DNA of 47,761 nucleotides from a virus. Numbering within the stretch: the stretch's first letter is position 1; each line of letters starts with the position of its first letter. Position numbers and translations under genes: made by a program. This document shows, one piece after another, positions 1 to 8,378 of the stretch. The notes under the pieces are model-generated. The model searched no databases. It saw only the letters and a list, made by a program, of their open reading frames with translations, and was not told where the DNA came from. The stretch lies in the IMG/VR virus record IMGVR_UViG_3300022937_000036, positions 1-47,761 of that record. One strand, written 5' to 3'.

Positions 1-97
1 TGCTCCAACCCTCAGTGCCAGAAAACTGATTGACAGTTGTGCTAGCAGGTTGAGGAGACACAATAACATTATTGTAATCGTATCTTGTGTATGCCAT
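1..97 (-). CDS. Hypothetical protein, 3' end outside window
   Basis: An open frame starts at ATG 97-95 and runs off the left edge without a stop, giving 32 residues that begin MAYTRYDYNNVIVSPQ. The start is supported by a strong Shine-Dalgarno sequence (AGAGGTG, 8 bases upstream) and by a GATAAATA late promoter that overlaps the stop of the gp16 gene. I do not recognise the protein. In T4 the next gene after 16 is 17 (large terminase), but this N-terminus lacks the look of a terminase ATPase start, so it is probably an extra small gene inserted between 16 and 17. The predicted transcript leader is very short, about 13 bases. Too little is visible to assign a function. Confidence 0.65.
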   Translation of the reverse strand, partial: MAYTRYDYNNVIVSPQPASTTVNQFSGTEGWS

Positions 98-116
98 CTA
101 GATTACACCTCTGAGC

Positions 117-124
117 TATTTATC
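117..124 (-). promoter_or_regulatory. Late promoter GATAAATA
   Basis: The minus strand reads GATAAATA, a one-base variant of the T4 late -10 element TATAAATA. It lies 20 bases upstream of the ATG at 97, and the TAA inside it is the stop codon of the gp16 gene (120-122). No -35 element is visible, as expected for late promoters that use gp55-type sigma factors. The predicted start near position 111 leaves the Shine-Dalgarno sequence at the very 5' end of the RNA. Confidence 0.6.
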
Positions 125-521
125 TCTTGTTGCCGTTCATCTGCTTCAGCATCTTCTGAAGTTCCGCAGTGCTACCGACAAACATAGCGTTGTTTGTGAC
201 CTTGGTTGGACCTTTCTTTTCCTCGTCAAGATCCTTCATCTTCTTATGAAGATCCTGTAGTTTCTCAGTCATGTCTGCGACGTGCTTCATTGCCGCTACA
301 GCGACCTCATACGCTCTCGGGTGCCCTGACTCCTGAGCGACCTCTAAAGCGCCTCTGACCGCCTCCTGACCCTGATCTATGAGGCTGTATAGTTCGCCTC
401 TGGTATATTCATAATCTTTCTGGCGATCGTCATCAGTTTTCTCAACCTTTACTGGTGGTTTATCCACCACAGGTTCAGCGCTGATATTGAGGATCTCCTC
501 CATGTTTTCTTCTAGGCTCAT
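120..521 (-). CDS. 16: gp16-like small terminase subunit
   Basis: This 133-residue protein matches T4-type small terminase, the DNA-recognition and regulatory partner of the gp17 packaging motor. The N-terminal 35 residues are acidic and probably disordered. Residues about 38-105 form the conserved helical, coiled-coil core (DYEYTRGELYSLIDQGQEA, then SGHPRAYEVAVAAMKHVADM, then KLQDLHKKMKDLDEEKK), which lines up with the T4 gp16 core pattern of DYE..R, SPR..EV and LHKDMKD. It is shorter than T4 gp16 (164 residues), as is usual in cyanophages. The start overlaps the gp15 stop as ATGA, so translation is probably coupled. Position directly after gp13-gp14-gp15 fits. The gene is visibly richer in G+C than the giant genes nearby (about 38 of 60 bases at 301-360). 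Confidence 0.88.
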   Translation of the reverse strand: MSLEENMEEILNISAEPVVDKPPVKVEKTDDDRQKDYEYTRGELYSLIDQGQEAVRGALEVAQESGHPRAYEVAVAAMKHVADMTEKLQDLHKKMKDLDEEKKGPTKVTNNAMFVGSTAELQKMLKQMNGNKR

Positions 522-1318
522 AAGAATTCAATTCCTTCATTAAATCCAAAGTCATCATCAGCGGTCAATAGAAGATCGTCTAAACCATCAATGTTACCAT
601 CTTCATTGATATCTGTTGTTGCTTTTGGCGTGTATGTTCTTGTAATAGTTCTACGATTGACATTATTATCACCAAGCGTTTCGTGAATGATTGCTTTCTT
701 GATAACAGAAGCAGTGTTGTATGGACCGTAGAGATAAGTTTTAGCAGTGAAGTTTAGAGTATATACAATGTATCTACGTTCTAAAAAACTATCATCCCAG
801 TTATCTTCATGACTTATACTATTGAGAACTATAGCAACATCTTTTTTCTCATCCATATCTGGAATCATATTCAATGTTAATGAAAATGATGGTTGAAAAT
901 ATGGAAGTATTTGTTCTGTAATTTGCAGTGCATCATCTTGAGACTTTGCAATTACACCTAGTTCAAAATTTATATTATAAGGAACAGGAACATATTGAGT
1001 TCGGACCTCATTACCATTATCATCAATGATCGTTTTGTATTTTTGAATTGGTGATGTCTTACGGGCAGAATCGTAGTCAAGACCTGTCATCTCAAAATAG
1101 AGACGTGGCAATGTGATTGATACTTTACGAAGATCTGGGTTCTCTTCCAATCGAACTAAAAACTTTTGCTTAGGTCCATAAGCAAGAGGAACTTTCTGTT
1201 GCTCAATAATAGAATCATCCGAAGGATCTTTTCTTCTGATCTCTACATTATTAAATAGAGTTCCAAAAGCAATGACAGTTCTTCGTATAGTTTCGTTATA
1301 AAAATGAGATCCTAACAT
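518..1318 (-). CDS. 15: gp15-like tail sheath stabiliser and completion protein
   Basis: The 266-residue length is close to T4 gp15 (272). In T4, gp15 forms the hexameric ring that caps the tail tube and sheath and joins the tail to the neck. The N-terminus (MLGSHFYNETIRRTVIAFGT, then LFNNVEIRRKD) is the typical family start. The central blocks KVPLAYGPKQKFLVRL, VSITLPRLYFEMTGLDYDS and PVPYNINFELGVIAKSQDDA are family hallmarks, followed by QILPYFQPSFSLTLNMIPDM. The protein is mixed alpha/beta with no signal or membrane segment. Its ATG shares the last A of the gp14 stop (TAATG), and its own stop overlaps the gp16 start, so it sits in a tightly coupled neck/packaging operon. Confidence 0.93.
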   Translation of the reverse strand: MLGSHFYNETIRRTVIAFGTLFNNVEIRRKDPSDDSIIEQQKVPLAYGPKQKFLVRLEENPDLRKVSITLPRLYFEMTGLDYDSARKTSPIQKYKTIIDDNGNEVRTQYVPVPYNINFELGVIAKSQDDALQITEQILPYFQPSFSLTLNMIPDMDEKKDVAIVLNSISHEDNWDDSFLERRYIVYTLNFTAKTYLYGPYNTASVIKKAIIHETLGDNNVNRRTITRTYTPKATTDINEDGNIDGLDDLLLTADDDFGFNEGIEFL

Positions 1319-2259
1319 TAGAAGACATCAGTAAAGTTTCCATATTCGCCAAATGGATTCCTCTCTGTAAAGTCGAGAATGTCATCCGCTTCAACTTCTA
1401 TGTATTTATTATCATCATATTCACTATTGCTGTCATCAATATTGACAGTAGGACTTTGATTTCCTATAATGTATACACCATCACTAGTGTATGAAGATCC
1501 ACTTTGTTTTAGTACAGCTTGTCCTTCTGCAAAGTCTCCAGTAATATTGATTAGTTTCAATGATCTAGTTGGTGCATCCCAGTCTGCTACCTTAGCAGTT
1601 ATACCAGTTGGAGTATATGTTGTATTACCTAACAACTCACCAACAGTGTGATATTCTATAATATCATTTTGATAGTAGTTGCCAGTTCCACCTTCATCCA
1701 ATACAAGAGTAATGGAGTAATCTGTTTCTAGTGCGTCATCATCAATCTCAGGAATTCCAGTATTGAAATCATCGCTACCAACATCATAGATTTCACAAGT
1801 TAGAGTATAGAAATATACTTTACCTAACTGATAGAAAGGTTGTTCTCTTTCTACAAATTTTATTTCATATATATCTTCTGTTAGTGGGAAGTATATTAGA
1901 TCACCTTCATTGGGTCTTGTCATAATTTCTAGATTTTTCAATCTAGGTGCTTCTTCATCCCATCGTCTTGCGGAGATAGTAATCCTGATTTCATCAGTAA
2001 TCTTTAGACCAAACTTACTGATAAATTCTGAAGTATCTCCAAATCCTTCTACGTTTTGTAAGAACGCTTCTATAACTATTTTCTCATTGAACTCTGAGAA
2101 GATAATGTCACCAAGAACTCCATCTTGAGTTGTCTTTCTAGAGAGATAATAGACATCACTACCGAAGAGCTTGATCTGCTCATCTACTAAATCTTGAACT
2201 AGGTTTTGTTCCCCACTATCATTTTTTAGATAGAGTGGAAAGTAATGACTGGTAGGCAT
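1318..2259 (-). CDS. 14: gp14-like neck protein
   Basis: This 313-residue protein resembles T4 gp14 (256 residues), which with gp13 forms the neck that closes the filled head and accepts the tail. The family start is visible in PTSHYFPLYLKNDSGEQNLVQ, and DEQIKLFGSDVYYLSRK, VIEAFLQNVEGFGDTSEFIS and PNEGDLIYFPLTEDIYEIKF follow in the conserved order. FYQLGKVYFYTLTCEIYDVG ends the core near residue 165. The extra length is a region at about residues 183-270 (GTGNYYQNDIIEY through ITGDFAEGQAVLKQSGS) that looks like a small beta-module common in marine phage structural proteins, followed by a conserved tail (DDILDFTERNPFGEYGNF). One base separates it from gp13, and it overlaps gp15 by one base. 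Confidence 0.9.
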   Translation of the reverse strand: MPTSHYFPLYLKNDSGEQNLVQDLVDEQIKLFGSDVYYLSRKTTQDGVLGDIIFSEFNEKIVIEAFLQNVEGFGDTSEFISKFGLKITDEIRITISARRWDEEAPRLKNLEIMTRPNEGDLIYFPLTEDIYEIKFVEREQPFYQLGKVYFYTLTCEIYDVGSDDFNTGIPEIDDDALETDYSITLVLDEGGTGNYYQNDIIEYHTVGELLGNTTYTPTGITAKVADWDAPTRSLKLINITGDFAEGQAVLKQSGSSYTSDGVYIIGNQSPTVNIDDSNSEYDDNKYIEVEADDILDFTERNPFGEYGNFTDVF

Positions 2260-2260
2260 C

Positions 2261-3061
2261 TTATCCGATCATGTCCATAGGTGGAATAGCATACTTGCTG
2301 AGGACTTCACTTTCTATTTGCATAATCTCTCCAACAGCATCTTCATACAACTGTCTTCCATTCATGGTAATACCACCAGGAAGTTGTACGTTATTAAACT
2401 TGATCATGTTTTGACCCCACTGTCTTTTGATTAGAGCAGTAGCGTATCTCTTCAAGAACATATCATTATACATTTCGGTTGCGTCTGTAGGATCAACAAG
2501 ACGATGTGCCTCAATCAATAACCAAGTATCCTCTTTGAGGAATGCCTTATTGATATCAAGATATAAACGATCACGACGCATTGTGTATCTGAACTGCTGG
2601 AATGATCCATTGTTGAGGACCATATCCAGTGTCTCTAGATACTGCTTGTTCATATAGTAGTTGAGGATATCTAGTGATCCAAACGCATACAGATCGTTCA
2701 GGAACAACTGATACTCAACACCAAAAAGGTTAGAACGGATTGAGTTGCTGACTAGACCAAATACTCTTGTAATGCCAACAACGTGATTAGGAATAGGAAT
2801 ATAATTTGTTGCCTCTTCCCAATTAGTAGTTCCAGATGTTGTAGTTAGTTCTCCATCAAATCTTGTTAGATCGTCAGCAGTAATTTTGTGTCTTAGGTAA
2901 GCACGCTCAGCACCATTGTAGCAGTTCTCTTGAAAAAACTGAATGGCATCATCAATCAGATCATCAACTTGATCATCATCAACGTTGATTTCTAATACTG
3001 GTGCGCCTAATTTTCTTAGGCAGTAATCAGTAAACTCTGCCCTAGATGCTGGTTGAGCCAT
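2261..3061 (-). CDS. 13: gp13-like neck protein
   Basis: This 266-residue homologue of T4 gp13 (309 residues) is a head-completion/neck protein that works with gp14. Conserved blocks are ASRAEFTDYCLRKLGAPVLE, VDDDQVDDLIDDAIQFFQEN, an aromatic-rich middle (RVFGLVSNSIRSNLFGVEYQ, then LDILNYYMNKQYLETLDMVL) and a C-terminus with MNGRQLYEDAVGEIMQIESE, then LSKYAIPPMDMIG. The gene has its own GATAAATA late promoter, which overlaps the stop of the preceding fibre-like gene. A small inverted repeat lies just before the start. It is the first gene of the conserved neck block, so its promoter separates neck and packaging genes from the variable fibre cassette. Confidence 0.92.
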   Translation of the reverse strand: MAQPASRAEFTDYCLRKLGAPVLEINVDDDQVDDLIDDAIQFFQENCYNGAERAYLRHKITADDLTRFDGELTTTSGTTNWEEATNYIPIPNHVVGITRVFGLVSNSIRSNLFGVEYQLFLNDLYAFGSLDILNYYMNKQYLETLDMVLNNGSFQQFRYTMRRDRLYLDINKAFLKEDTWLLIEAHRLVDPTDATEMYNDMFLKRYATALIKRQWGQNMIKFNNVQLPGGITMNGRQLYEDAVGEIMQIESEVLSKYAIPPMDMIG

Positions 3062-3071
3062 CCTTACAACC

Positions 3072-3085
3072 TACTTTATTAAGTA
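3072..3085 (-). promoter_or_regulatory. Small inverted repeat in the gp13 leader
   Basis: On the minus strand TACTT-AATA-AAGTA forms a 5-bp stem with a 4-base loop. The 5' arm overlaps the end of the GATAAATA promoter, the predicted transcription start (near 3078) falls in the loop, and the 3' arm runs into the GTAGG that can serve as the ribosome-binding site. The stem is short, so it is weak taken alone. It is listed because it matches the layout of the stronger hairpins at 12680, 15414 and 44991. Confidence 0.35.
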
Positions 3086-3091
3086 TTTATC
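3084..3091 (-). promoter_or_regulatory. Late promoter GATAAATA for the gp13-16 block
   Basis: The minus strand reads TGATAAATAC. The TGA is the stop codon of the 177-residue gene ending at 3090, and GATAAATA is a T4-type late -10 element. It lies 23 bases before the gp13 ATG, so the mRNA leader would be about 17 bases. It is the only promoter-like element before the neck genes. Confidence 0.65.
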
Positions 3092-3623
3092 AAAAGAAGG
3101 TAGAGAAGGAATATGCTCCTCCGCCAACTGGAGCAACCGTATAGTCAGCAATCCATTCGGCAGTATCAACTTCTACATATCTTCTATTACTTCGTCTTCC
3201 ACTAGCACCACCAGTCTGAATAATACCAACCTCAACGTTAGCTCCAGATAGTGCTGCTAGAATATTGGCATTCCAGGTAAATGATATGGTTTGACCTGTG
3301 GTAGATGATACCGTAATATTATTACTAGATGTTCCTGTAGAACTTCCAGACTCATAGACAACTAACTGAACTGTTGGATTATTTCCACCGCTAGCATTTT
3401 TCTTTACAACTGCCCTAAAGGTTTGTAAGTTTGCTCCACTAGTTAGAGTGTCTGTTGGTGATGGAAAAGAAAGAATTATTTCAGTTGCTCCACTAGTATC
3501 AGCAGTAGCAAACGTTCCATCAGCATTAGCAACACCTTCATCCAAATTTGCAATTACAGCGTCATTGTTAAATCCTACAGGAGTTCCTATTACTGCATCA
3601 GGTAATAAAGTTTCAGTTGCCAT
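3090..3623 (-). CDS. Fibre-associated virion protein, function unknown
   Basis: This 177-residue protein is rich in Gly, Thr, Ser, Val and Asn and has the alternating pattern of a beta-sandwich. The start MATETLLPDAVIGTPVGFNN and the C-terminal block ANVEVGIIQTGGASGRRSNR, then RYVEVDTAEWIADYTV resemble small structural proteins near tail-fibre genes in marine phages. It has no signal peptide, membrane segment or catalytic motif. Its start lies two bases after the stop of the 46-residue gene. The C-terminus is Gly/aromatic-rich (GGGAYSFSTFF) and its stop codon is part of the gp13 promoter. The fold and virion role are inferred from composition and position only. Confidence 0.72.
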   Translation of the reverse strand: MATETLLPDAVIGTPVGFNNDAVIANLDEGVANADGTFATADTSGATEIILSFPSPTDTLTSGANLQTFRAVVKKNASGGNNPTVQLVVYESGSSTGTSSNNITVSSTTGQTISFTWNANILAALSGANVEVGIIQTGGASGRRSNRRYVEVDTAEWIADYTVAPVGGGAYSFSTFF

Positions 3624-3625
3624 AA

Positions 3626-3766
3626 TTATTCAGTGGGTTGTTGTGATTCGCTGTCGTCTAATAAATTTTTATTTTCTTCTAGTTTTTTCATAGACTCTAG
3701 TTGACTAGCATCTAGAGAACTTCTGTGGTCTTTATTTCTTTGTGCTAATTTTTTACTAAATGTCAT
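3626..3766 (-). CDS. Short lysine-rich protein, 46 residues
   Basis: An ATG at 3766-3764 opens a 46-codon frame ending in TAA at 3626-3628. The protein starts MTFSKKLAQRNKDHRSSLDA and continues SQLESMKKLEENKNLLDDSE to SQQPTE. It is highly charged and predicted helical or coiled-coil in the middle. It fills exactly the gap between the 570-residue and 177-residue genes, five bases after one stop and two bases before the next start, which is the main reason to believe it. There is no clear Shine-Dalgarno sequence. A role as a small assembly factor is only a guess. Confidence 0.6.
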   Translation of the reverse strand: MTFSKKLAQRNKDHRSSLDASQLESMKKLEENKNLLDDSESQQPTE

Positions 3767-3771
3767 GATTA

Positions 3772-5484
3772 TTAACTGGGTACTAAACGTAATGCGACTG
3801 TAACTCTTGTAACAGTTGTAGCAGAGTCAACTTCAAATTCTATCACATCTCTTGCGGATAGTGTAGTTGTCCATGAAGATAATGTGAGATCTTCTGCTTT
3901 CTGTGCTGAAGATAATGTTGGAAGTTCCGTTCCAGCAATAGAAGATGTTGTTGGGAATCCTGTGAAAGTAGAACGGTTTACATCAACTACAATACTTCCA
4001 GATTGATCTGCAATAATCGTCCAACCAGTTACTGTATAATCTCCATCAATAACAATTACTCCTTTCTTTCCAGTAGTAATTGCAGAACCACCACCATCAA
4101 TTACAAAGTTGAGAGTTCTGGTATTTGAAACAAATGAAGCATTTTGAGATCCGTCAAACTGGAGAATGTCATTTGCAGCACCCCCTGCAGCAGGGAGAGT
4201 GATAATATAATCATTAGTTACATTTGCTGGTGCTTGTATAAGAACTGTATTAGTTCTGTCGTCATCTTGTAATGATATTCCTTGACCTATAGCAACACCA
4301 TCGGGAGAAATCTGAAAAACACTAGTGCCCTGATATGTACAACTAAGTAATCTTGAATCTGCTCCGACACTTACGTTGCTTGTGCTACCTCCAGAATCAT
4401 TTGTGCATTGTATAGTAAATCCAGTATAATTAACGCTAGCGACTGGCCAGTTTGCAACTACACTAGATCCATTGCTTGTAGAATAAAAAGATCTTGAAAC
4501 AATGCCAAGATTTCCTGCATCTTTATTAGAAAGATAAACACTAAAACTTGAAGTTGGTCCAATAGATCCAGATGTAGTGCCATCTTCATCTGGATCTTCT
4601 ATCTGGGAAATTATTGTCGTGTATCCATATCCCTGCTGCACTCCTGATGGCGGACCAGCATCATAAGCACCAAGCCAATCAATTGACGCCATGAAATCAT
4701 CTGCTGCTGGACTAAGTGATTCTCTTATTAAGTTTGTAATTGGACCTCTGTTTGCTCCTGATTCGCTAATTTTAATAGCAACTGGGGTAAACACAGTGCC
4801 TTCAACAAAGAGATTTCCACTAGCATCAGTTTTATTACCAATATTCAAACGTGTATTAGTAGCATCAAAGTTGATATCCGTGTCTGATGTAAAGTTTCCA
4901 GCACCGTCACTGAACTGAATATCACCAGATCCACCAGCAGCAGATTGAGTTGTTCCAGAAGCATTTGCCCAAACTAGAGTAGCATCAGTTGCTGTTGGTG
5001 TTGGAGAAGAAGCAATCTGCAATATGTCTCCAGCTGAACCAATTGTTGCTGGTAATGTATAAGTTCGAACTGCTCCAATAGAAGCAGGAGCTTGAAAAGC
5101 AAGATAGTTTGTGCCATCTCCAAGTCTTAGATCTCCTTGACTATCAATAAGAAGATTGCTGCCGTCTGTAGTAATTCCAGTAGCACCAGCAAATGATCCA
5201 GAACTATTATATTGTATTTGTGTATCAGATCCTGCAGCAGATGCTCCTGGTGCATCTACCCAAGATAAAACTCCAGTTCCATTAGTTTGTAAATATTGAT
5301 TTGCTGTACCATCATCTGCTGGCAAAGTCAGAGTATAATTTGCTGCTAATGAATCTGGTGCTTTTAAAGAAACAGTATTTGTTCCATTTGTAGAACCCTC
5401 ATAAAAAATTAGAGATGCTCCGTCTGCTGCTACTCCACTTATAATTTCTGGATTTATTAATATCTGTCCTCTAGTTAGTGCCAT
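3772..5484 (-). CDS. Repeat-containing fibre-like structural protein
   Basis: I start this 570-residue protein at the ATG at 5484 (MALTRGQILINPEIISGV) and not at an ATG seven codons upstream, because 5484 forms the TAATG junction with the preceding stop and has GGAGG upstream. The sequence contains at least three copies of a ~40-residue beta unit with the pattern ntvxlxAPxxxxxxYxxtLPxxxGxxxxxLQ. They start near residues 35 (VSLKAPDSLAANYTLTLPAD), 120 (LAFQAPASIGAVRTYTLPAT) and 410 (VLIQAPANVTNDYIITLPAA). Such units are typical of tail-fibre and tail-spike shafts. The C-terminus (SARDVIEFEVDSATTVTRVT) is a separate beta domain. It is followed closely by two small genes and then gp13. A trimeric fibre or whisker component is inferred. 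Confidence 0.75.
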   Translation of the reverse strand: MALTRGQILINPEIISGVAADGASLIFYEGSTNGTNTVSLKAPDSLAANYTLTLPADDGTANQYLQTNGTGVLSWVDAPGASAAGSDTQIQYNSSGSFAGATGITTDGSNLLIDSQGDLRLGDGTNYLAFQAPASIGAVRTYTLPATIGSAGDILQIASSPTPTATDATLVWANASGTTQSAAGGSGDIQFSDGAGNFTSDTDINFDATNTRLNIGNKTDASGNLFVEGTVFTPVAIKISESGANRGPITNLIRESLSPAADDFMASIDWLGAYDAGPPSGVQQGYGYTTIISQIEDPDEDGTTSGSIGPTSSFSVYLSNKDAGNLGIVSRSFYSTSNGSSVVANWPVASVNYTGFTIQCTNDSGGSTSNVSVGADSRLLSCTYQGTSVFQISPDGVAIGQGISLQDDDRTNTVLIQAPANVTNDYIITLPAAGGAANDILQFDGSQNASFVSNTRTLNFVIDGGGSAITTGKKGVIVIDGDYTVTGWTIIADQSGSIVVDVNRSTFTGFPTTSSIAGTELPTLSSAQKAEDLTLSSWTTTLSARDVIEFEVDSATTVTRVTVALRLVPS

Positions 5485-8375
5485 TATGCTTGTGCCTCCG
5501 TCCAACGAAGAATGATATCAACAGTTGCTGACTGGGAATTGTTATTAGCAATGGTAAATACAATTACTTCTGGTCCATCTGGATAAGTAGAGTCTCCACC
5601 AATGATAGAGTTTTGAACTTCTTTGATAGCAGACAAATCATATGTAGCAGTTCCAGAAGCAGAAAGATATCTAAATAAAATCTCTCCATCTTCTGGTGCT
5701 GTTGTTGTTCCAGCAAGAGTTCCACCTGAAGTAGCATATTGTGCAAATGATGGTTGGAAAGCAGTTACAGTTCTAACAGTAGTTGTATTAGCATTCTGCC
5801 AAGTTGCTGCTCCAACGTTACTTGGATTCAAGATAGCGGCAATCTCAAGGTTTCTGCTTGAGTTGTTATTCAATTCTAAACTTTGTAGCTTGATCTGTGA
5901 TCTATTAATAATTTCTCTTTCTCCAAGAAGACCAGGAATTGTATCTGAAACTGATGGAGCAGGACGGAACAACAATAGATTTTGAATACCATTACCAGCA
6001 ATAGTTACGTTTGTTACTGACAAACTAAACAGATAACCAGTATCTTCTTGGAATTCTCCATCCATAATTACAGCAGAACCCCAGTGTGAAATTGTTGGAG
6101 CACATGTTGTATTCAATAGAATTGCACTTGAACCTGCTGGGTGATTATATGCTGTGGTTGCTCCACTAAATGATCTAGATGCTCCAGCGAGGAATTGTGT
6201 ATAAGAATCTGCTCTAGTAGTTCCAGTCAATACATTTCCAGATTTGCCAGTATAACTAATAATTTCATGTCTAATAGTTCCAGATTGATTACTTGTAACC
6301 ATAACATGTTCTGGATATGTTGCTGATGCTTCTGGGAATCTGGAAGCATCTGCCAATGTAATGTCTCCAGTAGTTCCTGATGCTGATGCTAATTTATCTA
6401 AAGCTGAATAATTTACAACTTCATATCTTGCTGGCAAGTTTCCAGATCTCATATAAGCTTCTGCGTTGAAGTTACTGTTTGATATTCTATGAACAGTAAC
6501 AAAGTTTCCTTCTGGACCTCTCAGCATGAAGTCAATAAATCCAGCACCATACCATGAATACTGAATGGCAACCATCTGCATCTTGGATAGATCTATATTA
6601 TATCCAGATGCTCCTTTTCCATCAATTTTATCGTAGTTGAATTTACTTTGTGGAACGCGAAGTTCCCTAATAATCGTCGGTTTTGAATTAGTTACAGTAG
6701 CACCTCTATTTTCTGGAGATACTGAAATAGAAGTATCACTAGTAATAGTAGTTACCAGATATCTTTGACCTTTGATTAGAATATTATCACCAACTTTTAA
6801 TTGTTCTGTGAATCTTGTATTTGTTCCTGTAACTGCCTGTGATCCATTTGTAATAGAGCAGACACCAGTAAGTTGGAATGTAGAAGAACGACGAACTACA
6901 TTCAGTTCTTGTCCATCAAATTCCCAAAAAACTCCGTTAGTATCGTCAAACAATCCACAACGAATAGATGATCCAGACCATTTCGTAATAGCAATTCTTG
7001 GTTGGTTATCAAGAACGGCAGCGGCATCGGTTGGCGCTGATGCTCCTTCATCTACTCTAAATGTTTTATCATCTACAATAGTTTTTACAATATATGTTCC
7101 GTTGTAATTTGTCGAAGAGATACCATATAATTCAATAGTAGCACCTGCTTGTAATCCATGAGATAATTGAGTTTCAATCGTGATTTCATTTGTGCCAGAA
7201 CTCCACGATGCTGACTGTAAATCAAAGATTGGATTGAACAGTGCTCCAGTGGAATACAAAATTCCCTTACCAGATTGATAACGGAAGTATCTTTTTGATT
7301 GTCTCTTTGCTTCTAATCCATGAATAGGTAAGTATGGACCTACGAGAACACCACCATCAAATGGTCTATGAATAAAGAAACTATCATTGATTGCTATTAG
7401 ACTAACATTAGTCGTTGTAATAGAACCACTAGTTACGGTCTGACCAGCATCATAAACAATAGTATCTCCATCTGTTACTTCCGTAACAAAGAATCTACCT
7501 TCATGTGATTGAGTTCCTGCGGTGGTATCAACAACAAGAATAGGCGAACCTGGAACTAGACCATGTGGACTATTGAATGTAACGGTTACATTACCACCAG
7601 CACCATCACCAGTCATTGTATTAATATCCATAGGAGAACCAACATAAGTTCCTCCTTCTTTTACTACTACCGTTGGGTTGTATATACTTCCAGTAGCAAT
7701 ACTTCCTTTGACTAGAACATCAAAAGTAGATAATGTAGGAGAGTTATTTGCGTTAACAACAAACAAACCATTCGCCAAATCACTATCAGTGCCAGTAATT
7801 GAAACTGGTGTTCCCACATCAGGAGCAGTTCCAGTAGTAACTGTTACTCTCACTGTTGAAAAGGTAGCAGCTCCTAAAGACTCTATTTCAGATGCTACTA
7901 GTGCTGGTCCAGGAAATTCAAAGAACGAAGGGATATTTCTATTCAGTCCAACCGACTGCCATTTAGTTGCTTGTAATCCATATTCAAAGTCAGCGTCAAT
8001 TAGTGACTGTGGATTAGCAACACGTATTCTTTCAATTGCGTCTGTGCCAAAATCGAAAGGACGAACCTTTAGTCCCTGAGCATTATCTTCAACGTAGATG
8101 AGCAACTCATCCGTATCACTCATCGATGTTGTATCAAAATCTAATGTGAAGACACAATGACCATCAATAGAATATGGGAAGTCTGGGTCAGTTCCTAGCT
8201 CTGGGTGTGTATGAGACTTAGTTCCTCCTTTCCCAGCAACTCCAACCGAATATATTACAGTATCTGCAGTTACATTAATAATCAATAGAAGATCATTTAG
8301 ATCTCTATGACCAGGAATTTTTACGGTCTTCGCACTAGCATCAAATAAGTATTGTTTTTCTTGTCTTTTTGCCAT
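5484..8375 (-). CDS. Large modular virion protein of the tail or baseplate
   Basis: This 963-residue protein belongs to a family often seen in marine T4-like phage virions. Motifs in order: N-terminal MAKRQEKQYLFDASAKTVKI, a beta domain to residue ~100, NPQSLIDADFEYGLQATKWQ at 121-140, two HGL-type modules (SPHGLVPGSPILVVD near 269 and LSHGLQAGATIELYG near 405), RPFDGGVLVGPYLP near 337, and KRYFRYQSGKGILYSTGALF near 361. A C-terminal beta region ends DIILRWTEAQA. The NPQSLIDADFEYGLQ and RPFDGG/YFRYQSGKG blocks recur in large tail proteins of this phage group. It has no enzymatic motif. It lies four bases after the 153-residue gene and overlaps the 570-residue gene by one base. A baseplate-distal or fibre-attachment role is inferred. 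Confidence 0.8.
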   Translation of the reverse strand: MAKRQEKQYLFDASAKTVKIPGHRDLNDLLLIINVTADTVIYSVGVAGKGGTKSHTHPELGTDPDFPYSIDGHCVFTLDFDTTSMSDTDELLIYVEDNAQGLKVRPFDFGTDAIERIRVANPQSLIDADFEYGLQATKWQSVGLNRNIPSFFEFPGPALVASEIESLGAATFSTVRVTVTTGTAPDVGTPVSITGTDSDLANGLFVVNANNSPTLSTFDVLVKGSIATGSIYNPTVVVKEGGTYVGSPMDINTMTGDGAGGNVTVTFNSPHGLVPGSPILVVDTTAGTQSHEGRFFVTEVTDGDTIVYDAGQTVTSGSITTTNVSLIAINDSFFIHRPFDGGVLVGPYLPIHGLEAKRQSKRYFRYQSGKGILYSTGALFNPIFDLQSASWSSGTNEITIETQLSHGLQAGATIELYGISSTNYNGTYIVKTIVDDKTFRVDEGASAPTDAAAVLDNQPRIAITKWSGSSIRCGLFDDTNGVFWEFDGQELNVVRRSSTFQLTGVCSITNGSQAVTGTNTRFTEQLKVGDNILIKGQRYLVTTITSDTSISVSPENRGATVTNSKPTIIRELRVPQSKFNYDKIDGKGASGYNIDLSKMQMVAIQYSWYGAGFIDFMLRGPEGNFVTVHRISNSNFNAEAYMRSGNLPARYEVVNYSALDKLASASGTTGDITLADASRFPEASATYPEHVMVTSNQSGTIRHEIISYTGKSGNVLTGTTRADSYTQFLAGASRSFSGATTAYNHPAGSSAILLNTTCAPTISHWGSAVIMDGEFQEDTGYLFSLSVTNVTIAGNGIQNLLLFRPAPSVSDTIPGLLGEREIINRSQIKLQSLELNNNSSRNLEIAAILNPSNVGAATWQNANTTTVRTVTAFQPSFAQYATSGGTLAGTTTAPEDGEILFRYLSASGTATYDLSAIKEVQNSIIGGDSTYPDGPEVIVFTIANNNSQSATVDIILRWTEAQA

Positions 8376-8378
8376 GAT

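Noticed and set aside
1403-1410. AATAAATA as a late promoter for gp15
   Set aside because: It is inside gp14 coding sequence, weakly matched, and gp15 is translationally coupled to gp14. Such matches are expected by chance in AT-rich DNA.
5485-5505. Upstream ATG adding MDGGTSI to the 570-residue protein
   Set aside because: It would overlap the previous gene by 22 bases and its codons contain the GGAGG that suits the ATG at 5484, which also makes the TAATG junction seen at three other genes.
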